Source: JBBRCX01 sp038204465 (GTDB lineage Bacteria; Planctomycetota; Phycisphaerae; Tepidisphaerales; Tepidisphaeraceae). Taken from it: 28,647 nucleotides of DNA. A program made the position numbers and the translations under genes. Location: assembly GCA_038204465.1 (NCBI GenBank), contig JBBRCX010000062.1, positions 1-28,647 on the forward strand. The letters are read 5' to 3'. Shown one piece after another: positions 1 through 6,795 of this stretch; position 1 is the stretch's first letter; each line of letters begins with the position of its first letter. The notes beneath the pieces are model-generated. The model was not told where the DNA came from. It did not search any database and saw only the letters and a list, made by a program, of their open reading frames with translations.

Positions 1-2
1 CG

Positions 3-167
3 GAGGAGGGTGTCCTGCACCATTCCGGCCTCGCGGGTGCGACGGTGCGCGTGACATTGGAGGTCCAAGCGGATATCCCCGATGGCGCATTCGATGATCT
101 TGTTCGCACGACCACCGAGAACTGCCGTACTCTTCGCTTTACGAGCCAAGGATTCGAAGAGCAATAA
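3..167 (+). CDS. C-terminal end of a probable DUF499-family ATPase (partial, 5' end outside window)
   Basis: An open frame enters from the left edge and stops at TAA 165-167, giving 54 residues. The peptide reads as a short beta strand (VRVTLEVQAD), then IPDGAFDDLVRTTTENCRTL and a final FTSQGFEEQ. From memory, this pattern (charged strand, 'P-G-..-D-.-VRT..EN..TL.F', closing with an FE pair) is typical of the extreme C-terminus of large DUF499/Swt1-type ATP-binding proteins. Those are often found in phage-defence islands beside DUF1156 methylases and helicases. The DUF262 gene starts 56 bp downstream on the same strand, which fits a shared defence operon. Only the tail is visible, so the family assignment is tentative; reading-frame integrity and coding character are clear. 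Confidence 0.5.
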   Translation, partial: EEGVLHHSGLAGATVRVTLEVQADIPDGAFDDLVRTTTENCRTLRFTSQGFEEQ

Positions 168-211
168 GGTCCCGGCCTAATCCGCAAGATAGACAGAGAC
201 TCTAATAGGTC

Positions 212-217
212 AAGGAG
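212..217 (+). promoter_or_regulatory. Shine-Dalgarno site fixing the GTG start of the DUF262 gene
   Basis: AAGGAG lies six bases upstream of the GTG at 224. This strong site supports the GTG start rather than any internal ATG. Confidence 0.7.
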
Positions 218-223
218 ACGCGC

Positions 224-1858
224 GTGGCATTTGAGCAAGTGAAGTTGCGTGAGATGGTCGATCGTGCGGTCGGCCATACATGGAGCATCCCCGAGTTTCA
301 GCGTGGTTTCGTCTGGAAGGCGACCCAAGTGCGGGACCTCGCGGAATCGTTGTGGTACGACTACCCGATCGGATCACTTCTGGTCTGGAACAGCCACGGC
401 CCCGCCGAAGAACAGGTCGCGCAGGACGCTCAACACCCCAAGCTCTGGGTGGTTGATGGCCAGCAGCGAACTACTGCGCTGTGCATTCTCTTCGGACGAA
501 AGCCGTATTGGTGGCCATCGGCGGATGAATGGAATAAGACGCTCAAGAAATACGACATTCGCTTCGACATTCACACAAAAGAGCCGCCGTTCTTCGCCGT
601 CTCGAACGCTGTGATTCGCAATAACACGACCTCACGGTACGTCCCACTATCGAAGCTTCTTGTTCTCGACACCGCAAAGGAGAAGGATCAGCAAGTCCTG
701 GAATCGCTTGCAAGGGAGATCAAGTTACAAGGCCTGTGTGACGGAATGGATGCGATGGAGGTGTACACACGGCTTGATCGGGTCCGGAAGATTCGTGAGA
801 AGGACATCGTAACGATAACCGTGGACCACGAACTTGAAGACGTGGTGGAGATTTTTTCACGTCTCAACAGTAAGGGGACGCGTGTTACCGAAGCCGATAT
901 CTATCTCGGTGTAGTGGCGGCAAGAAATCCGGGCTGGGTTCGCGACAATTTCCTGCCGTACTTAAACGCGCTCGGAGAGGCCGGTTTCCACATTGATCCT
1001 AATCTTCTGTTCAGAAGCGTGACCGGAGTAGGAGCAAAACGTGTTCGTTTCCGTGAGATTCCGGATGAATTCTTCGATCCCGTCAAGGTGGGGCCTGCCT
1101 GGGATCGGACCAAGGAGGCGTGGAAACGGCTCATCGCACGTTTCCGTGAATACGGGATTCTCAGCAACGACCCGATGCCGACCGAAGCGGCTTTGGTCAC
1201 GATGATCAGTCTCATCGAAAAGTTCAAAGACGATGCGAACTTCAAGTTGGCACTTTATTGGTTCATTCAAGCGTCGCGATTCAATAGGTACAGTGCATCT
1301 GGGACGACGACGTTGGAGGAGGACCTTCGTGACGTCCAGGAGTCGGGCAGCTTGAAGGAAGCAGTCGAGAAAATGCTCAAGCGGTTCCCGCACGACACAC
1401 CGTTTCAGCCGGAGGATTTCCTGCGGGACTATACAGACGGTCGGTTCGGCCGCTTCTTGCTGTACCTGCTCGTCTACCGCAACAAGGCCACGGATTGGGA
1501 CGAGCACGGGCACCGCATCGGATTCGAAGGCATGGACGTGTTGGCTGATTTCCGTCCTCAATGGCATCACGTGTTCCCAAAGAAGTACCTTGACGGGAAT
1601 GTGAACGACGCTCTCGCGGACACTCTTGCCAACATCGCCGTGATTGGCCCCGAGATTAATATCCGTATCAGCGCGAGAGACCCGCTTAGCTATGTCCAGA
1701 AGTACGCCATCACAAAGGAAAAGCTCAACCAGCAGTTCATTGACGCAAGCTTTACGCGGGTAACGTTCGACGGATTCGAGAACTGGTTGAGGAATCGCGC
1801 GCAGGTCCTTAGTGAGGAGGCAAACGCGTTTCTTTCCGAGCTGAAGGGTGCGATCTGA
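224..1858 (+). CDS. DUF262 (GmrSD N-terminal type) protein with HNH-like C-terminus
   Basis: This 544-residue protein starts at GTG with a good ribosome site. The N-terminal DUF262 (ParB/GmrS-like) domain is shown by IPEFQRGFVW at residues 22-31 and the signature DGQQR at 78-82. In this family DGQQR is the nucleotide-binding/NTPase motif used by GmrSD, BrxU and SspE-type restriction factors. The C-terminal region has WHHVFPK (His 448/449), followed by ANI (Asn 471) and an Asn near 479. This is the H...N...N arrangement of the DUF1524/HNH-like nuclease domain found in such proteins. The gene is intact and follows the probable DUF499 gene by 56 bp. The likely role is a modification-dependent or phage-directed nuclease acting in the cytoplasm. 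Target and nucleotide preference cannot be read from sequence. Confidence 0.85.
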   Translation: MAFEQVKLREMVDRAVGHTWSIPEFQRGFVWKATQVRDLAESLWYDYPIGSLLVWNSHGPAEEQVAQDAQHPKLWVVDGQQRTTALCILFGRKPYWWPSADEWNKTLKKYDIRFDIHTKEPPFFAVSNAVIRNNTTSRYVPLSKLLVLDTAKEKDQQVLESLAREIKLQGLCDGMDAMEVYTRLDRVRKIREKDIVTITVDHELEDVVEIFSRLNSKGTRVTEADIYLGVVAARNPGWVRDNFLPYLNALGEAGFHIDPNLLFRSVTGVGAKRVRFREIPDEFFDPVKVGPAWDRTKEAWKRLIARFREYGILSNDPMPTEAALVTMISLIEKFKDDANFKLALYWFIQASRFNRYSASGTTTLEEDLRDVQESGSLKEAVEKMLKRFPHDTPFQPEDFLRDYTDGRFGRFLLYLLVYRNKATDWDEHGHRIGFEGMDVLADFRPQWHHVFPKKYLDGNVNDALADTLANIAVIGPEINIRISARDPLSYVQKYAITKEKLNQQFIDASFTRVTFDGFENWLRNRAQVLSEEANAFLSELKGAI

Positions 1859-1972
1859 ACATTCACGCAGGACGGTCTGAGCAATGCGCTGATGAAGCGG
1901 CGACTTCTTATTGACCCCGCGCCCCATCTCGCGTCCCACACGCTGCGAAATCATTGAATTCATTCGCCAATG

Positions 1973-2045
1973 TGGCCAACGGGGTCAGAGTCAGACTGCA
2001 AATCTGATGGCTTATGCCTTCGCAGATTCAAATCCTGCCGCGCCA
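1973..2045 (+). pseudogene. Decayed class II (tyrosine-type) tRNA relic with GCA anticodon
   Basis: From the anticodon arm onward this is clearly tRNA. The stem TCAGA/TCTGA (1991-1995 and 2003-2007) encloses CTGCAAA with anticodon GCA at 1998-2000. A variable arm GGC-TTAT-GCC (2009-2018) follows, then a T arm with loop TTCAAAT (2027-2033) whose stem pairs four of five positions (A2026/C2034 mismatch), then a 3' acceptor strand CGCGCCA (2039-2045). The long variable arm matches tRNA-Tyr, yet a Tyr anticodon would be GTA. The 5' side is broken: the bases at 1966-1972 do not pair with the 3' acceptor strand, and about four bases are missing between D arm and anticodon stem. It is therefore a relic, not a working tRNA, and could be an integration scar. 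Confidence 0.6.
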
Positions 2046-2083
2046 TCTCTCTTGTAATCCACAGCCCTGAATGTGATGCTCAC

Positions 2084-2557
2084 CTACCCCTTCTCGGTCT
2101 GCTGTTCCAACGCGTCATTGAGCTTCGACAATACGCGATGGCACGCGCGCACGTACTTAAGCAATTGTCTCGGTTCTTCAATAAACGATTCGTCGGTGCT
2201 TTCGGGATGTGCGCAGCGATTGCGCATCTCTTCGAGAGGGTTGAACGTCTCTTCCAAGTCACGTCGCGCCAATCCCGGCACCAGTTTTCTTTTGATCAGC
2301 ATCGTCTTCTTATCGATGAAGTTTGTGTAGTCCAACAGGAGGTCAGGGTGCTGAAGCTTAAGTTGGATTCGTTCTTCTGCGTGCTGCTTCTCTCGCCGCG
2401 TTTCCGACCCTCGCATTGCATCTATGGTCTTCTTGCGCCGCTCCGGTGACAGCGCCTCCCAGCAGGCTTTGGCATTTCGCAGACACAACCGCAAACTCGT
2501 TTGCTCGCCAATTTGACCTTCACGGGAGGCCCAGATGCTGGCCGATCCGCAGCTCCG
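2084..2557 (-). CDS. Small HEPN-motif protein, N-terminus uncertain (possibly truncated)
   Basis: The reading frame is open from 2557 down to the stop at 2084, but it has no ATG or GTG. The first usual start is TTG at 2494, giving 136 residues. The protein is charged and helical, and carries RNRCAHPES near residue 91. That is an R-x4-H motif of the kind that forms the RNase active site of HEPN domains, placed after a helix reading LEETFNPLEEM as in Swt1-type HEPN proteins. HEPN domains act in toxin-antitoxin and abortive-infection systems, which fits the DUF262 gene next door. Sequence upstream of the TTG still looks coding, so the gene may have lost its 5' end at about 2558. Family assignment rests on this one motif and the predicted helices. 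Confidence 0.5.
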   Translation of the reverse strand, partial: RSCGSASIWASREGQIGEQTSLRLCLRNAKACWEALSPERRKKTIDAMRGSETRREKQHAEERIQLKLQHPDLLLDYTNFIDKKTMLIKRKLVPGLARRDLEETFNPLEEMRNRCAHPESTDESFIEEPRQLLKYVRACHRVLSKLNDALEQQTEKG

Positions 2558-2852
2558 TTACACTGGCTTTGCAACGAGCGCTTTCCAGCGATGCTGTCGT
2601 CGACCCGACGCGGCATCATCGGGAGTCGATGCTGCGGCAACTACGAGAGGTGGCACGCCAGGGCAACCGCATTCTCCATTTGAAGGCAAAACTTGCCGAA
2701 TCGTCGGTAAGCCCAGACCGCGATGCTGACTGAAAATCAATCGTTGCCGCAGGACCGACGACGACGCGCCGTCACGCTTTCCCTAGAATGCGGTTGCCCT
2801 GGGTGGCACGCGTCGGTGCCTCTGAAACACTCCAAGAACTGAGCTTTGGACG
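2558..2852. other. Intergenic stretch without a recognisable gene
   Basis: Several short frames cross here on both strands, but none has a good start, a familiar motif or a convincing composition. The plus-strand frame ending at 2733 has a tail that reads protein-like (RESMLRQLREVARQGNRILH) and may be a remnant of a lost gene. No repeat or RNA could be seen. Confidence 0.4.
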
Positions 2853-2858
2853 TATAAT
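2853..2858 (+). promoter_or_regulatory. Candidate -10 box upstream of the small basic protein/HEAT operon
   Basis: A perfect TATAAT sits 30 bases before the ATG at 2888. No good -35 hexamer is found 16-18 bases upstream, so this is only a candidate promoter. Confidence 0.35.
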
Positions 2859-2887
2859 GGGCCGCAGGCCAATCTCGGGTTAAAGCG

Positions 2888-3127
2888 ATGGCACGCAGGA
2901 GGAAGAACGCGGATGACGATCTGGTCGGTGGACGCGATCCGGACGATAAAATGAAGGGGGGTAAAATTGGAAGGCGTGACAAACGGTATGGAAAAGATGA
3001 TTGGTTCTGGCGGTGGTATCACCGCGTCTGGAAGGACAAGAACATACGAGGGCGTCGAGACGCTACCAAAGAAGAGATCGAGGAGGCCCATAAGGAATGG
3101 GTGCGCTTAGGACGACCAAAGGTGTAA
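2888..3127 (+). CDS. Small basic protein, possible toxin-like domain
   Basis: This 79-residue, strongly basic protein has no signal peptide or membrane segment. Residues 1-35 are a low-complexity run rich in Arg, Lys, Asp and Gly. Residues 36-79 form the more structured part: a Trp/Tyr/His cluster (DDWFWRWYHRVWK) and then a charged helix (DATKEEIEEAHKEW) ending LGRPKV. From memory, the second part resembles C-terminal cassettes of some polymorphic toxins, but no family can be named. The HEAT-repeat gene starts one base after its stop, so the two are translationally coupled. HEAT proteins often serve as immunity partners, which makes a toxin/immunity pair plausible. This is inference; a nucleic-acid-binding accessory protein is equally possible. 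Confidence 0.6.
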   Translation: MARRRKNADDDLVGGRDPDDKMKGGKIGRRDKRYGKDDWFWRWYHRVWKDKNIRGRRDATKEEIEEAHKEWVRLGRPKV

Positions 3128-3128
3128 G

Positions 3129-3686
3129 ATGAAGAGAGTGGCTGCGAAGGCAAAATTGCGTGTTTTGACTGCCGCCGTGGACGGGGATGACGAGAGGTCT
3201 GTCTATGAGGCAGCACTTGCCGTTGCCGACGAAGGCGTGAAAGAGGCAATTCCTCTCCTCTTAAAGCTGTTGTCCGAGGATCGGCGAATCCGTGTTAGGG
3301 ACGGCGCTGCGTTGGCGCTTCGTGAACTCAGAGCGAATCAGGCTGTGCCGGAATTAATCAGATTGATTCGCCACCCGGCGAATAAGCAAACACGGGGTAC
3401 GCTCGTCTATGCTCTCCAAACCCTCGATTGGTATCGCGAACACGCAGTTTATGTCGCAACGCTCCTGACCGTCGAGAACTACGAGGTTCGACAAATGGCA
3501 CTGCAAGCACTCGAAGCGGTCGTCGATGATTTGTCGGACCAACAGAAGTCAAACGTCCTGGTCGGTCTGTCCATCGCGCTCCTCACTGGAAGAAGGCTTG
3601 GTCATGGAGCGCGCGAGACCTGGATAGAAGCCCTGAAACTCCTGACCGGAAAAGAGAATCCCGTGGAGCTTGCCGCTACGGCATAG
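3129..3686 (+). CDS. HEAT-repeat protein
   Basis: The 185-residue protein is built of paired helices typical of HEAT/PBS-lyase-like repeats. Clear units include AIPLLLKLLSEDRRIRVRDG, ALALRELRANQAVPELIRLI and the pair around VRQMALQALEAVVDDL. There is no signal peptide, so it is probably a cytoplasmic protein-binding scaffold. The ATG lies one base beyond the stop of the small basic gene, with an AAAGGTG ribosome site inside that gene's end; the two form an operon. Such short HEAT proteins are commonly found as immunity or partner proteins. The binding partner is most simply the upstream protein, but this cannot be proven here. Confidence 0.75.
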   Translation: MKRVAAKAKLRVLTAAVDGDDERSVYEAALAVADEGVKEAIPLLLKLLSEDRRIRVRDGAALALRELRANQAVPELIRLIRHPANKQTRGTLVYALQTLDWYREHAVYVATLLTVENYEVRQMALQALEAVVDDLSDQQKSNVLVGLSIALLTGRRLGHGARETWIEALKLLTGKENPVELAATA

Positions 3687-3754
3687 TCAGCGGCGTTTTA
3701 CAGAAACGCCCTACGCTGCGCCCCGTTGCGTTCAGATTTGCTCTTTTGCGCCAA

Positions 3755-3886
3755 AATTCGCTTATTGCGGTCCCGCTCGAAGGGGTCGGAGGCCGCATCG
3801 ACCACATGGCCCTCACGCCCGATGGCAAGCGCTTGTTCGTCGCGGCCCTCGGCAATAACTCTGTCGAGGTCGTCGATGCTTTCAAT
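3755..3886 (+). pseudogene. Fragment of a YVTN/YncE-like beta-propeller protein
   Basis: A short piece of frame encodes PLEGVGGRIDHMALTPDGKR followed by LFVAALGNNSVEVVDA. This is the standard blade sequence of secreted YVTN/YncE-like beta-propeller proteins (hydrophobic patch, GRIDH, PDGKRLFVA, N.VEV.D). A complete gene would be several hundred residues. Here only one or two blades remain, with no plausible start or signal peptide before them, and the sequence loses similarity after VDA. It is a decayed remnant lying between the accessory left arm and the thiolase gene, consistent with a past insertion or deletion here. Confidence 0.6.
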
Positions 3887-3938
3887 GGGGTTGTCGCCGG
3901 TCCAATTTCAGGAAGTCCGCGCTCGCTTTGCCGATGTG

Positions 3939-3961
3939 CCCGCCCGGGCTGCTTGGGCGGG
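3939..3961 (-). terminator. Hairpin 3' of the thiolase gene, possible terminator
   Basis: CCCGCCC (3939-3945) and GGGCGGG (3955-3961) form a perfect 7-bp GC stem with a 9-base loop, 24 bases beyond the thiolase stop. There is no T tract on the minus strand, so it is a weak terminator candidate. Confidence 0.35.
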
Positions 3962-3984
3962 GAGACCGGACCAGGGCCGGTTTC

Positions 3985-5145
3985 TCAGTCGCGCTGGATC
4001 GCCATTGCGATTCCCATCCCTCCGCCCACGCATAGCGAGGCGACGCCGCGTTTCAGGCCGGTGTCTTCCAGGAAGTGCAGCAGCGTGACGAGGATGCGGG
4101 CGCCGCTGCAGCCGATGGGATGTCCGAGCGCGATGCCGCCGCCGCGGGGGTTGAGCTGGGCATCACTGAGCTTCAACTCGCTTTGGCACGCCAGCACCTG
4201 GGCCGCGAACGCTTCGTTGATTTCTACCGCGTCAACGTCGCCGAGCTTCCATCCGGCACGTTCACAGACGCCCTGGATCGCGCCGATCGGCCCCAATCCC
4301 ATGGCGGCGGGATCACAGCCGACCGCGTAACTGGCGATGATTCGCGCCCGCGATTGCAAGCGGTGCCTTTTCAGGCCCGCTTCGTCCGCGAGGAGAACTC
4401 CCGCCGCCCCGTCATTGATGCCCGATGCATTCCCGGCGGTGATGCTGCCCCCGAAGGCCGACTTTAACTTTGCGAGTTTTTCCAGCGTGGTGTCGGCGCG
4501 AGGATGCTCGTCCTCAGTCACGGTCATTTCACCGGCTCGAACTGCCGCGATCTCGCGCGCGAACGGCCCTTTCGCCGCAGCGGCCCGCTGCTGGCTCCGC
4601 AGGGCGTATCGATCCTGCTGCTCGCGGGTAATCCCAAACGATTGAGCAATCCGCTCAGCAGTCTCACCCATGGCGATGTTCAACGTCGGATCAGTCAAGC
4701 CGTCCGCGGTGATTGCATCGAGCAGCTGGCAATCGCCCAACTTCCGCCCCCACCGCGCGGCCTTCGCATAGTGCGGCGCATTGCTCATCGACTCCACGCC
4801 GCCGGCCAGCACCAGGCTCGCGTCCCCCTGCTCGAGCGCGTCGGCCGCCAGCGCGATCGCTTTGAGCCCGGAGCCGCAGACCATGTTGACGGTGTATGCC
4901 GGAGCGCTGTGCCGCACGCCAAGTCGCAGGCCGACCTGCCGGGCCGCGTTCATCCCCACGCCTGCCTGCAGCACTTGACCGAGGATCACGCCGTCAACGT
5001 CGGGGACGAGCCTCGGATCGAGCACCGCCGCGCAGACCTGGGTCGCGAGGTCCACCGCGTCGACGCTGCGCAGGCTTCCACCGAAACGCCCGATGGGGGA
5101 GCGCCTTGCTGAGACAATGTGGATGTTCGTCGCATATTTCGGCAT
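3985..5145 (-). CDS. Acetyl-CoA C-acetyltransferase (thiolase)
   Basis: This 386-residue protein is a full-length type II thiolase, which condenses two acetyl-CoA into acetoacetyl-CoA or runs the reverse reaction. The acyl-accepting cysteine is Cys90 in NMVCGSGLKAI. The other catalytic residues are His342 in GHPIGCSG and Cys372 in CVGGGMG, and the NEAFA motif is also present. All expected active-site elements are intact. It lies 51 bp downstream of an SDR reductase on the same strand, an arrangement like phaB-phaA of polyhydroxybutyrate synthesis. No synthase (phaC) is in the window, so fatty-acid or butanoate metabolism remains possible. The start ATG at 5145 gives the normal family length. 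Confidence 0.93.
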   Translation of the reverse strand: MPKYATNIHIVSARRSPIGRFGGSLRSVDAVDLATQVCAAVLDPRLVPDVDGVILGQVLQAGVGMNAARQVGLRLGVRHSAPAYTVNMVCGSGLKAIALAADALEQGDASLVLAGGVESMSNAPHYAKAARWGRKLGDCQLLDAITADGLTDPTLNIAMGETAERIAQSFGITREQQDRYALRSQQRAAAAKGPFAREIAAVRAGEMTVTEDEHPRADTTLEKLAKLKSAFGGSITAGNASGINDGAAGVLLADEAGLKRHRLQSRARIIASYAVGCDPAAMGLGPIGAIQGVCERAGWKLGDVDAVEINEAFAAQVLACQSELKLSDAQLNPRGGGIALGHPIGCSGARILVTLLHFLEDTGLKRGVASLCVGGGMGIAMAIQRD

Positions 5146-5196
5146 CGGGAATCGCTCGCGAATGACTATAGCACCGCCGCCCCGATGCCAGCCGGT

Positions 5197-5958
5197 TCAC
5201 CCTCGCCACCCGCCGTTCACTTCAATCGTCTGCCCGGTGACATAGGACGCCAGCGGGGAGCAGAGAAACAGCACCACGTTCGCGATCTCGCGCGGCGCCG
5301 CCGCCCGCTTCAGGGGAATCTGCTTCAGCATCTCCTCGCGGACGTCGGGTGGAATGGAAGCGATCATCGAAGTCTCGACGAGTCCCGGCGCGATGGCGTT
5401 GGCGCGGATGGCGCGCCCGGCTCCTTCGCGGCTCAGGACGCGCATCATTGCCGCAACTCCCGCTTTCGCCGCCGCATAATTTGACTGGCCGAAGAAACCC
5501 TGCATCGCCGCGATGCTCGCCATGCTGACGATCGAGCCGCCGTCGCGCATGATCTCCAGTCCATACTTGCAGCAGTAGAACACGCCCGACAGGTTGACGT
5601 CGATCACGCTCTTCCACTCCTCGAGCGTCATCTTCGCGATCGAATGGTCGCGGAGGATCGCGGCATTGTTGATGAGCAAATCGATCCCGCCCCAGCGCTG
5701 GCGCACCTGGCGCATCATTGCGCTGACCGCCTCAGCCGATGCGACATCCGCCACAACCACCAACGCGCTCTGCGCCCGCGCCGCGTTCAGCTCCGCCACC
5801 AGCCGCTCGGCGTCGGTGGTCGTATCGCCCACTCCCGGATGATTGACCACGACCGAAGCGCCGGCCGCGTGCAGCGTCCGCGCCACCTCAGCTCCGATCC
5901 CCTGTGATGCCCCGGTAATCAGCGCGACTTTCCCAGCGAGGTCGACGATACAAGCCAT
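5197..5958 (-). CDS. SDR-family oxidoreductase, 3-oxoacyl-ACP / acetoacetyl-CoA reductase type
   Basis: Read from the ATG at 5958 this is a 253-residue classical short-chain dehydrogenase. It has the cofactor motif TGASQGIG at residues 15-22, NNA at 97-99, catalytic Ser138 in SMASIA and the YAAAK pair Tyr161/Lys165. The end, GQTIEVNGGW, is typical of FabG/PhaB-type reductases. It probably reduces a 3-oxoacyl thioester with NADPH. A longer frame from TTG at 5994 exists, but the extra 12 residues precede the usual family start, so the ATG was preferred. The thiolase follows after 51 bp, suggesting a two-gene operon in which this enzyme reduces the thiolase product. FabG and PhaB cannot be told apart from sequence alone. 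Confidence 0.9.
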   Translation of the reverse strand: MACIVDLAGKVALITGASQGIGAEVARTLHAAGASVVVNHPGVGDTTTDAERLVAELNAARAQSALVVVADVASAEAVSAMMRQVRQRWGGIDLLINNAAILRDHSIAKMTLEEWKSVIDVNLSGVFYCCKYGLEIMRDGGSIVSMASIAAMQGFFGQSNYAAAKAGVAAMMRVLSREGAGRAIRANAIAPGLVETSMIASIPPDVREEMLKQIPLKRAAAPREIANVVLFLCSPLASYVTGQTIEVNGGWRG

Positions 5959-6019
5959 GACACGGGAGTTTATCCCGGCGGGGAATGTTTCCAAAAGCCC
6001 AATGCCGTGCGCCCGGCGC

Positions 6020-6032
6020 GCCAGCGGCTGGC
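6020..6032. repeat. Short perfect hairpin, possible REP-like element
   Basis: GCCAG-CGG-CTGGC is a perfect inverted repeat in the divergent gap between the SDR gene and tetR. It is followed by ACCGCAGAGGTCTGTG. The layout suggests a dispersed intergenic element, but only one copy is in the window. Confidence 0.3.
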
Positions 6033-6120
6033 ACCGCAGAGGTCTGTGTCACAACCCGATAAACGCGGTTAAGGCGGGGTTTCTCTCGCTTTCGCCTGAT
6101 GTTAGCTCACCGTTAAGTTA

Positions 6121-6149
6121 TTGACCTTCCGTTCCAGAACGCCTACTGT
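6121..6149 (+). promoter_or_regulatory. Candidate sigma-70 promoter of the tetR-RND operon
   Basis: TTGACC (6121-6126) is separated by 17 bases from TACTGT (6144-6149), 17 bases before the ATG at 6167. The leader would be very short. TTAAG-containing direct repeats (CGGTTAAGG near 6069, CCGTTAAGT near 6112) lie just upstream and could be operator half-sites; this is a weak suggestion. Confidence 0.45.
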
Positions 6150-6166
6150 CCTCGACCCGCACTCGT

Positions 6167-6751
6167 ATGGCACGACCCAAGGAATTTGATCCGGAGCTGG
6201 CGACGCAGGAAGCCATGGAGGCTTTCTGGGAGCACGGATACGCCGCCACTTCGGTCAATGATCTGCTCGCGGAGATGAATCTCAACCGAGGCAGCTTCTA
6301 CGGCACCTTCGGGGACAAGAAGCAGCTCTTCCTGGCCGCGCTGGACAAATACGACGAGCAGCACAGCGAAGAATTCCGGGCTGTGCTGGAGCGGCCGGGA
6401 TCGGCCAGGGCAGCGATTCGTGACTGGGTGATGATGATCGCGCGGCACTGTACGGGCGAAGCCGGCCGCCGCGGCTGCCTCATCGCCAAGGCCGCGGTTG
6501 AACTCCTGCCGCACGATAAGGACGTCGCGCGCTGGATCCAGCGCATGCACCGGCGCAACGAACGCATCATTGCAAACGTGCTGAAGCGCGGGCAGGCCGA
6601 GGGCGAGATCAATCCGCGCCTCGATCCCCTCGTGATGGCGCGCTACCTGCTGGCGTGCGCCGCCGGTGGCCTGCGGATGCTCAGCACGGCGTCGGCGTCG
6701 CCCAGGGACGTCCGTGAAGTAGCGGAAATCATCCTGAAGGCCCTGGATTAA
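6167..6751 (+). CDS. TetR/AcrR-family transcriptional regulator
   Basis: The 194-residue protein has the TetR N-terminal DNA-binding domain. The helix-turn-helix covers about residues 25-55 (TSVNDLLAEMNLNRGSFYGT followed by FGDKKQLF), the standard pattern of the family. The C-terminal ligand-binding part (about 80-194) contains RRGCLIAKAAVEL, seen in the subgroup of TetR proteins that control efflux or oxidoreductase genes. It lies 44 bp before an RND adaptor gene on the same strand. It therefore most likely represses itself and the pump, and releases DNA when a pump substrate binds. The ligand cannot be predicted. Confidence 0.9.
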   Translation: MARPKEFDPELATQEAMEAFWEHGYAATSVNDLLAEMNLNRGSFYGTFGDKKQLFLAALDKYDEQHSEEFRAVLERPGSARAAIRDWVMMIARHCTGEAGRRGCLIAKAAVELLPHDKDVARWIQRMHRRNERIIANVLKRGQAEGEINPRLDPLVMARYLLACAAGGLRMLSTASASPRDVREVAEIILKALD

Positions 6752-6795
6752 TCAGCCCGCTCGCATCGGGCGCGCAAGCGCTGCAAGGGAAAACT

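Noticed and set aside
962..1963. 333-codon minus-strand frame opposite the DUF262 gene
   Set aside because: It lies antisense to a gene with clear DGQQR and HNH motifs, and its product shows no family signature.
1970..2449. 159-codon plus-strand frame starting in the tRNA relic
   Set aside because: Its start is translated tRNA sequence (SDCKSDG), and the rest is antisense to the HEPN-motif frame.
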